A DNA stretch of 30,723 bases from DAOQTX01 sp035340715. GTDB lineage: Bacteria > Bacteroidota > Bacteroidia > AKYH767-A > OLB10. This document shows positions 7,340 to 15,170 of this stretch, piece by piece. Below the pieces are notes generated by a model that saw only the letters and a program-made list of their open reading frames with translations, was not told the origin of the DNA and ran no database searches. Within the stretch, counting starts at the first letter, position 1; the number at the start of each line of letters is the position of its first letter. The DNA is taken from assembly GCA_035340715.1 (NCBI GenBank), contig DAOQTX010000033.1, positions 1 through 30,723 on the forward strand. The letters are read 5' to 3'. The position numbers and the translations under genes are program-made.

Positions 7340-9784
7340 TTAATTGCTGCTTTTCTTCTTAGGGCTTTTTTTAGTTGCGGGCGCTTTTTTCTTAACAGGT
7401 TTATCAGCACTTTTCTTCTTGGCTGCGGCTTTCTTTTTAGGAGCTGCTTTTTTCTTGGGAGCGGCCTTTTTCTTTTTAGCCGCTGGTGCTTTAGCATTAA
7501 TCTCTTCGATCATTTTCTGTATGTCTTCAAAACTGATACTTTGTGGATCGGTATCTTTAGGAATTCGAATGTTCAATTTTCCGGCAGATATAAATGGACC
7601 CCAACGACCTTTAATTATTTTAACATTTTCATCTTGAGGATATTCTTTGATCAATTTTTTTCGATCAGAATCTCGTTTGGTTTCGATCGCTTCTATCGCT
7701 CCTTCTAAGTTAACTTCAAAAGGATCGACTCCTTTAGGAAGTGAAGAGAATTTATTCTGGTGTAAAACATACGGACCAAAGCGGCCAATGGATACTTTAA
7801 CTTCTGCTCCTTCATATTCTCCTAAAATTCTGGGAAGCTTAAATAAATCAAGTGCTTCAGTTAATGTAATGGATTCAATTCTTTGGTTGGCTCTCAATTT
7901 TGCAAATCGAGGCTTATCTTCATCACTATGTGGGGTAATCTGAACCATAGGTCCGAATCGGCCAATGCGCGCAATTACTTTTTCACCAGTTTCGGGATGT
8001 AATCCTAATTCACGCTCACCGGTTGCACGGTCGGAATGTTCAATGGTATGTTCAACATCTTTATGAAAAGGATGATAAAAGTTGCGAATCATTTCAACCC
8101 AATCTTTTTGACCTTGTGCAATCTCGTCAAACTCTTTTTCAACTCTAGCCGTAAAATTAAAGTCAAGTACATCACTAAAATATTTTACCAGAAAATCATT
8201 TACCACAATCCCTATATCGGTTGAGAACAGCTTTGATTTATCAGCCCCTGTAATTTCTGATCGCACTTCTTCTTTCAACTGACTGTTTTTTAAAACCACT
8301 ACTTTATATTTTCTCTCCCGTCCTGGTTTATCGCCTTTAATCACATAGCCTCTTTTTTGAATGGTTGAGATGGTTGGGGCATAGGTACTGGGACGACCAA
8401 TACCCAATTCTTCCAACTTCTTAACTAAGCTGGCTTCAGTAAATCGTGCCGGAGGATAAGTAAATCGCTCAACCGCTTCGATTACGTTAATTTGCAACGC
8501 CTGACCTTGCTTAACCGGAGGTAGCAAGCCACTCTCCTGCTCTTCAACATTTTCGTCATCACTCGATTCAATATATACTTTTAGAAATCCATCAAACTTA
8601 ACCACTTCTCCGGTGGCTCTGAATTTTTCTGGTCGTGATGAAATGCTCACATCTATATTGGTTCTCTCTAATTGTGCATCGGCCATTTGCGAGGCAATGG
8701 CTCTCTTCCAAATTAAATCGTAGAGTTTTTCTTCTGCAGATTCGCCACTAATAGAAGCAGTTGAAAAATTTGTAGGTCGTATTGCTTCGTGTGCCTCTTG
8801 TGCATTAGCAGATTTGGTTTTGTATTGCCGAGGTTCAGAATAGTTTTTCCCAAACCGTGATCCTATCTCATTTTGGGCGGCACCTATAGCAACATTTGAC
8901 AAGTTTACCGAGTCTGTTCTCATATAGGTTATCTTCCCTGCTTCATAGAGTCTTTGCGCTACCATCATGGTTTGTGCAACCGAGTAGCCCAATTTTCGAC
9001 TGGCCTCTTGTTGTAAAGTAGAAGTTGTAAAAGGTGCAGCTGGAGATCTTTTGCCAGGCTTGGTTTCAATATTGCTGACACTATAGTTAGCTCCTATATT
9101 CTCCTTAGTAAAATTTAGTGCTTCTTCGTATGTAGAAAACCTCTTATCAAGCACCGCTTTCATCAAATACTTTTTACCGTCCGACTCCAAATCAAAAACC
9201 GAACTTACTTTGAAAGAAGAAACCGATGTAAACGAATCGATTTCGCGTTCACGTTCTACGATAAGACGAACCGCAACACTTTGAACTCTACCAGCTGATA
9301 AAGACGGCTTTACTTTTCGCCACAAAACAGGGCTTAATTCAAATCCAACCAAGCGATCTAATATTCTTCGAGCCTGTTGAGCATCTACCAGATTCATGTC
9401 TATAGCTCTTGGATTCTTAATAGCGTCTTTAATGGCAGGTTCTGTTATCTCGTTAAAAACAATTCTTCGAGTTCTGCTTTTATCTAATTCCAATGCTTCG
9501 GCCAGATGCCAACTGATCGCCTCTCCTTCACGGTCCTCATCCGTTGCCAACCAAACTACCTCTGCCTTTTTACAGTATTTTATAAGTTCGGCAAGTACAT
9601 CTTCTTTTTCAGGACTTATTTGATAAGTAGGGGTAAAATTGTTTTCAATATCGATTCCATTGCCGCTCTTGGTCAAGTCGCGAACGTGCCCGTAACTTGA
9701 CTTAACCACAAAAGTTTCGCCCAATATTTTTTCTATAGTTTTCGCTTTTGCGGGCGACTCGACAATCAGTAAATTTTCTGCCAT
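7340..9784 (-). CDS. topA: DNA topoisomerase I (type IA)
   Basis: This enzyme relaxes negatively supercoiled DNA through a transient 5'-phosphotyrosine link. The start is taken as the ATG at 9784 giving MAENLLIVESPAKAKTIEK, the classic TopA N-terminus. An in-frame TTG at 9838 lies upstream of the predicted -7 box and is rejected. The product is 814 residues. The Toprim domain includes ESPAKAKTIE and the acidic ATDEDREGE (about 81-89). The catalytic tyrosine is Y287 in KITYMRTDS. Instead of zinc fingers the C-terminal part has three GRFGP/GRWGPF repeats. The last ~45 residues are a Lys/Ala/Pro tail with tandem KKKAAP units, probably disordered and DNA-binding. It is divergent from miaB and leads into the arginase-fold gene. 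Confidence 0.97.
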   Translation of the reverse strand: MAENLLIVESPAKAKTIEKILGETFVVKSSYGHVRDLTKSGNGIDIENNFTPTYQISPEKEDVLAELIKYCKKAEVVWLATDEDREGEAISWHLAEALELDKSRTRRIVFNEITEPAIKDAIKNPRAIDMNLVDAQQARRILDRLVGFELSPVLWRKVKPSLSAGRVQSVAVRLIVEREREIDSFTSVSSFKVSSVFDLESDGKKYLMKAVLDKRFSTYEEALNFTKENIGANYSVSNIETKPGKRSPAAPFTTSTLQQEASRKLGYSVAQTMMVAQRLYEAGKITYMRTDSVNLSNVAIGAAQNEIGSRFGKNYSEPRQYKTKSANAQEAHEAIRPTNFSTASISGESAEEKLYDLIWKRAIASQMADAQLERTNIDVSISSRPEKFRATGEVVKFDGFLKVYIESSDDENVEEQESGLLPPVKQGQALQINVIEAVERFTYPPARFTEASLVKKLEELGIGRPSTYAPTISTIQKRGYVIKGDKPGRERKYKVVVLKNSQLKEEVRSEITGADKSKLFSTDIGIVVNDFLVKYFSDVLDFNFTARVEKEFDEIAQGQKDWVEMIRNFYHPFHKDVEHTIEHSDRATGERELGLHPETGEKVIARIGRFGPMVQITPHSDEDKPRFAKLRANQRIESITLTEALDLFKLPRILGEYEGAEVKVSIGRFGPYVLHQNKFSSLPKGVDPFEVNLEGAIEAIETKRDSDRKKLIKEYPQDENVKIIKGRWGPFISAGKLNIRIPKDTDPQSISFEDIQKMIEEINAKAPAAKKKKAAPKKKAAPKKKAAAKKKSADKPVKKKAPATKKSPKKKSSN

Positions 9785-9826
9785 TAATCGTGTTGTTCTT
9801 TCTGAAAAATTTGTTTTTGAAGGTGG

Positions 9827-9859
9827 CAAAGTAAACAAAAGAAAAAACTATTTACCAAA
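9827..9859 (-). promoter_or_regulatory. probable topA promoter
   Basis: On the minus strand TTTG (9859-9856), a 21-base spacer and TTACTTTG (9834-9827) match the Bacteroidota promoter pattern with one mismatch in the -7 box. Transcription would start near 9820, about 36 bases before the ATG at 9784. This also argues against the upstream TTG start at 9838. Confidence 0.45.
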
Positions 9860-10032
9860 TTGAAGTTTCAGTTATGCGCTTCTTAAGGTAAAAATTGATC
9901 CAGAATTATAAGTAGATGCAACATAAGATTTACAACTAAAAAACCATCTTATTTCCTATGTAATAATCATTCGAAAATATCCTGCGAGACAAAAAATTTT
10001 TCTCAACTATGGAAAATATAAGCTGTGTCATA

Positions 10033-10062
10033 TTGTCAGTAGTCGATTTAAACGTATCTTTG
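10033..10062 (+). promoter_or_regulatory. promoter of the miaB-secG operon
   Basis: TTG (10033-10035), a 19-base spacer and TATCTTTG (10055-10062) match the Bacteroidota consensus exactly in the -7 box. Transcription would start near 10069, leaving about 20 bases before the miaB ATG. Confidence 0.65.
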
Positions 10063-10088
10063 CATCCCTTAATATTACAAGGAAATAA

Positions 10089-11531
10089 ATGCAAATTGCT
10101 GACAAAATAATAGAAGAATCAAAACAAGGTGAGGCAACCTTGCTTGCTCATTCTAATCAAAACAAGAAGAAACTGTATTTGGAAAGTTATGGTTGTCAAA
10201 TGAATTTCAGTGACAGCGAAATTGTAGCTTCGATATTAAGCGATAATGGATTCGATACTACCATAGAACTTGAATATGCCGATGTGATCTTGATTAATAC
10301 CTGCGCCATAAGAGATCAGGCTGAAAATAGAATTAGAAAACGTTTGACTGAATTTAAAAAGTTGAAAGAAAAAAACAGAGACTTAGTTGTAGGTGTATTG
10401 GGATGCATGGCCGAACGTCTCAAAACAAAATTCCTGGAAGAAGAAAAATTGGTTGACTTGGTAGCTGGTCCTGACGCATACAGAGATCTTCCTTCGCTGA
10501 TCGATAAAGTAAATGACGGGCATAGAGCTATAAATGTTTTGTTATCTAAAGAAGAAACCTATGCCGATATCAGTCCGGTTAGGTACGATAGCAATGGAGT
10601 CAGCGCTTTCATCTCTATTATGAGAGGATGTGATAATATGTGTAGCTTTTGTGTAGTTCCTTTTACCAGAGGTCGGGAACGAAGCCGCGATCCTGAATCG
10701 ATTCTAAATGAAGCATTAGATTTGTTTAAACAGGGTTATAGAGAAATAACACTACTGGGACAAAATGTAGATTCCTATATCTATGCAGGTGGTGGATTGA
10801 AAAAGGAAATACTTACTGAAGAACAAAAAGCTAATGCGACACATTTTTCTCACTTGTTGGATAACATTGCCAGCGTTATTCCTGAAATGAGAATTCGTTT
10901 TTCGACCAGTAATCCAAGAGACATGGTGGATGAGGTTTTACATGTTATTGCCAAGCACGAAAATATTTGCAATTACATTCATTTACCGGTTCAATCGGGA
11001 AGCACAAGCATGCTCGAAAGGATGAACCGAGGTTATACGCGCGAATGGTACCTAAATAGAATTGAAGCCATTCGAAACATCATTCCCGATTGCGCAATCT
11101 CTACCGACATCATAACCGGCTTTTGTGACGAAACAGAGCAAGAACATCAAGATACACTTTCACTTATGGAACTTGTTAAGTACGAATATGCTTACATGTT
11201 TAAATACAATGAAAGACCCAAAACAATGGCCGAACGTAAATACAGTGATAACATCAACGAAGAAACAAAAACTAAGAGGCTTGCTGAGATTATTAAATTA
11301 CAGCACCAACATTCCAAAGTAAGGACCAAAGCATCGGTTGGCAAAACTTTTAAAGTACTTATTGAAGGATTTTCAAAAAAATCGGATCAGGAATTGATGG
11401 GAAGAAATTCGCAAAATACAGTGGTGGTTTTTCCAAAAGCAAACCATAAGCCTGGTGAATATGTTGATGTTTTAGCTGAAAGTTGTACTTCTGCAACATT
11501 GATTGGGAGAGTAGTAGGAACTTATAACTAA
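10089..11531 (+). CDS. miaB: tRNA-2-methylthio-N6-dimethylallyladenosine synthase MiaB
   Basis: MiaB is a radical-SAM methylthiotransferase that converts i6A to ms2i6A at position 37 of tRNAs reading UNN codons. The N-terminal UPF0004 domain carries the auxiliary iron-sulfur cysteines C36 (ESYGCQMN), C72 (INTCAIR) and C106 (VLGCMAER). The radical-SAM cluster cysteines are C181, C185 and C188 in RGCDNMCSFC. The C-terminal TRAM domain spans roughly 405-478, with the ELMGRNSQN segment inside. The 480-residue length is normal, with a short family-typical N-terminal extension. It opens a rightward operon and lies 9 bases before the sigma-54 activator gene. Confidence 0.97.
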   Translation: MQIADKIIEESKQGEATLLAHSNQNKKKLYLESYGCQMNFSDSEIVASILSDNGFDTTIELEYADVILINTCAIRDQAENRIRKRLTEFKKLKEKNRDLVVGVLGCMAERLKTKFLEEEKLVDLVAGPDAYRDLPSLIDKVNDGHRAINVLLSKEETYADISPVRYDSNGVSAFISIMRGCDNMCSFCVVPFTRGRERSRDPESILNEALDLFKQGYREITLLGQNVDSYIYAGGGLKKEILTEEQKANATHFSHLLDNIASVIPEMRIRFSTSNPRDMVDEVLHVIAKHENICNYIHLPVQSGSTSMLERMNRGYTREWYLNRIEAIRNIIPDCAISTDIITGFCDETEQEHQDTLSLMELVKYEYAYMFKYNERPKTMAERKYSDNINEETKTKRLAEIIKLQHQHSKVRTKASVGKTFKVLIEGFSKKSDQELMGRNSQNTVVVFPKANHKPGEYVDVLAESCTSATLIGRVVGTYN

Positions 11532-11540
11532 AAAGTTTAA

Positions 11541-12767
11541 ATGACTGTTCAGGAAATAAAAAACCGATTTGGAATTGTAGGGCATTCGCCTTTGCTTCAT
11601 GCTTCAATTGAAACAGCAAGACAAGTAGCTCCTACTGATATTTCGGTATTGATTACCGGAGAAAGCGGAACCGGTAAGGAAGTTTTTCCTCAAATTATAC
11701 ATCATCTCAGTTCAAGGAAACACGGTCAGTATATTGCAGTGAACTGTGGTGCTATTCCTGAAGGCACAATTGACTCAGAATTGTTTGGGCACGAAAAAGG
11801 TTCTTTTACCGGAGCGCATGAAGCCAGAAAAGGATACTTCGAAGTAGTGAATGGCGGGACCATATTTTTGGATGAAGTGGCCGATTTACCATTGGGCACA
11901 CAAGTACGATTGTTACGTGTATTAGAAACAGGAGAATTTATTAAAGTGGGTTCTTCAAAAGTGCAAAAGACCAATGTACGAGTGGTGGCAGCTACCAACG
12001 TTAACATAGGCGAGTATATTGACAAAGGAAAGTTTAGAGAAGATTTATATTATCGATTGTGTACAGTTCCAATTCACATTCCTCCCCTGCGAAAAAGAAA
12101 AGAAGACATTGAACTATTGTATCGAAAATTTGCAACAGACTTTGCAGAAAAATACAAGATGCCTCCTATACAACTGATGCCGGATGCATTACAAATACTG
12201 GTAAATGCCCCTTGGCCCGGTAATGTGAGACAACTAAAAAATGTTATTGAACAGATTTCTATTTTGGAACAAAACAAAGAAATCAATGGAGTGGTACTGC
12301 ATAAATACTTACCAGCAGATGGCTCCAATTTACCTGCCGTTGTGCAAGGAGGACGCCAATCCGGAAACGATTATACCGAGCGAGACCTTTTGTACAAAGT
12401 TTTATTTGACATGAAAAAAGATCTTAACGACTTGAAAAGAGTTGTTGCCAATATTATACAAAATGGTTCTTCTGATGCATTGAATCCGGGAGCAGAAATA
12501 GCTCCGACTTTAGAAAATATGTACGAAGAAAATCGATCGATAGAAGCCGGTACCGGACCTATTAGTTATAGTCCGGCTGTTATTGCTCCTTATACTCCTC
12601 AGCAGCCGATTGAAGTACAAGAATCGATTTCTTTACAAGACCAGGAAAAACAGCTGATCATTAAAGTACTGGAAAAATATAGAGGTAAAAGAAAACCAGC
12701 CGCTAAAGAATTAGGCATTTCAGAACGTACACTCTATCGAAAAATTAAAGAATACAACATCGATTGA
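11541..12767 (+). CDS. sigma-54-dependent transcriptional activator, no sensor domain
   Basis: A 408-residue AAA+ enhancer-binding protein that would open promoters with RpoN holoenzyme. Domains in order: a central ATPase starting almost at the N-terminus with Walker A GESGTGKE (40-47), the sigma-54-contacting loop GSFTGA (87-92), Walker B GGTIFLDEVADLP (105-117) and the NAPWPGNVRQLKN sensor-II region near 225; then a low-complexity linker with a short heptad segment (VLFDMKKDLNDLKRVV, near 290); then a Fis-type helix-turn-helix at about 370-408 (RKPAAKELGISERTLYRKI). No receiver, GAF or PAS domain precedes the ATPase, so the signal is unknown and may come through a partner protein or the linker. 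The stop codon overlaps the lptE start (TGATG), which indicates translational coupling. Confidence 0.92.
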   Translation: MTVQEIKNRFGIVGHSPLLHASIETARQVAPTDISVLITGESGTGKEVFPQIIHHLSSRKHGQYIAVNCGAIPEGTIDSELFGHEKGSFTGAHEARKGYFEVVNGGTIFLDEVADLPLGTQVRLLRVLETGEFIKVGSSKVQKTNVRVVAATNVNIGEYIDKGKFREDLYYRLCTVPIHIPPLRKRKEDIELLYRKFATDFAEKYKMPPIQLMPDALQILVNAPWPGNVRQLKNVIEQISILEQNKEINGVVLHKYLPADGSNLPAVVQGGRQSGNDYTERDLLYKVLFDMKKDLNDLKRVVANIIQNGSSDALNPGAEIAPTLENMYEENRSIEAGTGPISYSPAVIAPYTPQQPIEVQESISLQDQEKQLIIKVLEKYRGKRKPAAKELGISERTLYRKIKEYNID

Positions 12768-13276
12768 TGCAGAAAACATTCTATATCCTAAGCATTGTTT
12801 CCGTGATGATATTTTCTGGATTGTCTTGTGGTATTTATTCCTTTACCGGTGCAAGCATATCGCCTGACATAAAGACATTTTCGGTTCAGTATTTTCCAAA
12901 TAAAGCAACTATCGTACAACCGGTTTTGAGTCAACTGTTCACCGACAAATTGAAAGAAAAGTTTATCAACCAAACTAGCCTTTCACTTACTGAAAAAGAG
13001 GGCGATCTTCAGTTTGAAGGATATATCAGTAATTATCAAACCGTACCTATTGCTATACAATCGAGCGAACAAGCTGCTCAAAACCGACTCAGCATAAGTG
13101 TTTGGGTTCGGTTTAAAAACAGCAAAAGCCCGAGCAACGATTTTGAAACGACTTTCACCCGTTATACCGATTATAGCAGTAGCATTAATTTAACGTTGGT
13201 AGAAACTGATTTAATCAATGAGATCAACCGGCAAATAATTGATGATATCTTCAATAAGGCAGTAGTTAACTGGTAA
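12767..13276 (+). CDS. lptE: LptE family LPS-assembly lipoprotein
   Basis: LptE is the outer-membrane lipoprotein that plugs the LptD barrel and helps insert lipopolysaccharide into the outer leaflet. The 169-residue product begins with a lipoprotein signal ending in the lipobox SGLSC. It is followed at once by GIYSFTGASI, typical of Bacteroidota LptE, and then a compact alpha/beta domain with QPVLSQLFTDKLKEKF near residues 50-65. The start is the ATG whose A is the last base of the upstream TGA; a TTG three bases earlier is less likely. Its position between a sigma-54 activator and the secG cluster is a recurrent arrangement in this phylum. Confidence 0.88.
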   Translation: MQKTFYILSIVSVMIFSGLSCGIYSFTGASISPDIKTFSVQYFPNKATIVQPVLSQLFTDKLKEKFINQTSLSLTEKEGDLQFEGYISNYQTVPIAIQSSEQAAQNRLSISVWVRFKNSKSPSNDFETTFTRYTDYSSSINLTLVETDLINEINRQIIDDIFNKAVVNW

Positions 13277-13307
13277 TAAAAACACTTTAATATGTATTTT
13301 ACGGGCA

Positions 13308-14318
13308 ATGAATAAAGAAAGATTTTTAGAGCTTTTGAAAAACCCTGTTGACATTCCTACCAGCGAAATCAACCAGTTAAAGGAATTGGTTCAACAGTTT
13401 CCATATTTTAATTCTGCCCGAATTTTGTATGCAAAATCTTTGAAAGACAGCAATAACTTATTGTACGATGCTGAGCTTAGAAAAGCGGCCATTTATAGCA
13501 ATGACAGAAAAGTGCTTCACGACTACATGCAGAAGAAAGTAATAGATAACAAAGAGTTACCGGCTTTCACCAGCGAGTTATTAGAAGAGGCTCAACAAGC
13601 AGAGGAAGTAATAATAGAACAACCGACCGAATTAAATGAACCTATTCAAGCAGCTCCTATTGATTCAGATACAGACGAACAAAAATCAGATTTGCAGAAA
13701 ATAATTGCTTCTCGATTGAGTGAATTGAGCAAAGAAGAATCGGCTGGAACTTTGGAAAGTAAAACTATTGAAGCAACAACTGAACCTGAAATTCAATCCG
13801 CTGAACTAGATGATGAGTCCCATACGGTTGAATCCCTAAATGAAGTAGAACCCGTTATCGATGTAGAAACTCAATTCGAAGAGATAAAGGAAACTCATGT
13901 ATCAATAGATATTCAGGATAAGCGATCTTTTGTGGAGTGGCTACGTTTTGTCAAAGCAGGATTGCACATACATATTGTTAACGAGAGCAAGGAAGAAGAA
14001 TTAATTAAAGAACAGGAACAAAAACCTGTTAAATCCAATACCGAAAAATTGCAAAACGAAAACGATGAAATCATTTCTAAGTTTATTCAAAGCAATCCTC
14101 GCATCGATCCAGCCAAGTCAAAATTCTACAGTCCGGTAGATATGGCACGTAATTCTATTGTTGAAAATGAAGAAATTGTTTCCGAGACCTTAGCAGGTAT
14201 TTATGCTCAACAGGGAAATATGGCTAAAGCCGTTAGATCTTATGAAATATTAAGTTTGAAATATCCGGAGAAAAAGGCTTACTTTGCAGGCCTTATTTTA
14301 CAACTGAAAAAACAATAA
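13308..14318 (+). CDS. conserved Bacteroidota protein with C-terminal TPR-like motif
   Basis: A 336-residue product without signal peptide or membrane helix, so probably cytoplasmic. The N-terminal ~85 residues are helical and well ordered (ERFLELLKNP..., then FPYFNSARILYAKSL). Residues of about 95-205 are acidic and low in complexity, rich in Glu, Gln and Thr and probably disordered. The segment around DKRSFVEWLRFVKAG (about 205-220) is an isolated ordered motif. The last 45 residues contain one tetratricopeptide-like hairpin (ETLAGIYAQQGNMAKAVRSYEILSLKYP). Function is unknown. It is 31 bases after lptE and 6 before secG, so co-expression with envelope export genes is likely. Confidence 0.8.
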   Translation: MNKERFLELLKNPVDIPTSEINQLKELVQQFPYFNSARILYAKSLKDSNNLLYDAELRKAAIYSNDRKVLHDYMQKKVIDNKELPAFTSELLEEAQQAEEVIIEQPTELNEPIQAAPIDSDTDEQKSDLQKIIASRLSELSKEESAGTLESKTIEATTEPEIQSAELDDESHTVESLNEVEPVIDVETQFEEIKETHVSIDIQDKRSFVEWLRFVKAGLHIHIVNESKEEELIKEQEQKPVKSNTEKLQNENDEIISKFIQSNPRIDPAKSKFYSPVDMARNSIVENEEIVSETLAGIYAQQGNMAKAVRSYEILSLKYPEKKAYFAGLILQLKKQ

Positions 14319-14324
14319 TTTAAA

Positions 14325-14681
14325 ATGTATACAGCCATAACTATTTTTGTATTGATTACGGCTATTTTGCTGGGATTGATCGTATTGGTGCAAAATTCAA
14401 AAGGAGGAGGTCTTGCTTCTGGATTTAGTTCCTCAAATCAATACATGGGTGTTCGCAAAACAACCGACTTTCTCGAAAAACTAACTTGGGGATTAGCCAT
14501 TGCTTTAATGTGTCTCTCTATGTTGGGGAGCTTTACCCTTCCTAAGGTTGGAGACGGGACGGTTATTCAGAATTCAGCGATTCAAGAACAAATTGACAAC
14601 GCTAGTTTGCCTGGAGCAGGTGTTCCTACAACTCCACCACCGGCAGCTAATCCAACTCCTGATCAAACTCCACAGCAATAA
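14325..14681 (+). CDS. secG: preprotein translocase subunit SecG
   Basis: SecG is the small inner-membrane subunit of the SecYEG channel that assists SecA-driven export. The 118-residue product has two transmembrane helices (about 4-22 and 53-70) joined by the family loop QNSKGGGLASGFSSSNQ, followed by the MGVRKTTDFLEKLTW segment. The C-terminal ~25 residues are Pro-, Thr- and Gln-rich and probably disordered, a common feature of SecG in this phylum. It is the last gene of the miaB operon, 6 bases after the TPR gene and directly before a large hairpin. Confidence 0.95.
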   Translation: MYTAITIFVLITAILLGLIVLVQNSKGGGLASGFSSSNQYMGVRKTTDFLEKLTWGLAIALMCLSMLGSFTLPKVGDGTVIQNSAIQEQIDNASLPGAGVPTTPPPAANPTPDQTPQQ

Positions 14682-14749
14682 ACAGTTTAACCTTTAACTA
14701 AATGCTGACATGATTTCATTCTTTGTCAGCATTTTTAGTTTTAAACTGT
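14682..14749 (+). terminator. terminator with extended nested stem after secG
   Basis: The core is a perfect 11-bp stem (AAATGCTGACA at 14700-14710, TGTCAGCATTT at 14724-14734, 13-base loop) followed by T-rich sequence. It can extend through AACTA/TAGTT with a small bulge. A further perfect 9-bp pair encloses it: ACAGTTTAA (14682-14690, directly after the secG stop) with TTAAACTGT (14741-14749). The core alone explains termination of the miaB-secG transcript. The outer pair is unusual and could protect the 3' end. Confidence 0.75.
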
Positions 14750-14849
14750 CAAAAAGTTCAAAATTTATCTTGAAAAAGGCCTTGGCATAAATTATGACAA
14801 GGGCAATGTATAGTTCAAATTTCAACAACCAAAACATATTAATAATACT

Positions 14850-15137
14850 ATGAGCACAAAATCAAAAATCAACATCAAGCCTTTGGCCGATCGAGTGATT
14901 GTTCAGGCTGCAGCCGCAGAATCAAAAACGGCTAGCGGAATTATTATTCCTGATACCGCTAAAGAAAAACCTCAGCAAGGCATAATCGTTGCCATTGGAA
15001 ATGGAAAAAAAGATGAGCCATTAACAGTAAAAGTTGGCGATCGTGTATTGTACGGAAAATACAGTGGCACTGAGATTCAACACGATGGCAAAGAATATCT
15101 TATCATGCGCGAATCAGATATTTTCGCAGTTATTTAA
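14850..15137 (+). CDS. groES: co-chaperonin GroES
   Basis: GroES is the 10-kDa heptameric lid of the GroEL folding chamber. The 95-residue product has the typical start KPLADRVIVQ, the mobile loop around ESKTASGIIIPDTAKEKPQ (about 23-41) and the C-terminal SGTEIQHDGKEYLIMRESDI. It is followed after 33 bases by groEL. The 168-base gap upstream holds the secG terminator and the groESL promoter region. No CIRCE operator is present, so HrcA control is not supported, and I could not assign the promoter with confidence. Confidence 0.98.
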   Translation: MSTKSKINIKPLADRVIVQAAAAESKTASGIIIPDTAKEKPQQGIIVAIGNGKKDEPLTVKVGDRVLYGKYSGTEIQHDGKEYLIMRESDIFAVI

Positions 15138-15170
15138 TCAACCTTTAACAATTAAAATCTAAAAAATAAT

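Larger units (their letters stand above)
9785..10088. other. divergent intergenic region between topA and miaB
   Basis: About 300 bases with no gene. It holds a leftward promoter for topA near 9827-9859 and a rightward promoter for miaB near 10033-10062. Between them is AT-rich sequence with a weak 7-bp inverted repeat (ATAAGAT at 9923-9929, ATCTTAT at 9946-9952). I see no small open reading frame or RNA gene. Confidence 0.6.

Noticed and set aside
7344..7637. Rightward open frame opposite the topA C-terminus, rich in Phe, Leu and Ala
   Set aside because: It is the complement of the Lys/Ala repeat tail of topA, and its hydrophobic look follows from the repeat.
9785..9838. topA start at TTG 9838, adding 18 residues
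   Set aside because: The conserved TopA N-terminus begins at MAENLLIVESPAK, and the predicted -7 box lies at 9827-9834, downstream of that TTG.
9923..9952. Inverted repeat ATAAGAT / ATCTTAT between topA and miaB
   Set aside because: The 7-bp AT-rich arms with a 16-base gap are expected by chance and coincide with neither promoter.
14782..14799. Sigma-54-like element before groES (TTGGCAT then TGA)
   Set aside because: The GG is kept but the -12 GC reads GA, and several other bases miss the consensus. A chance match is likely.
14750..14849. CIRCE operator for HrcA control of groESL
   Set aside because: No TTAGCACTC-N9-GAGTGCTAA-like inverted repeat is present in the upstream region.
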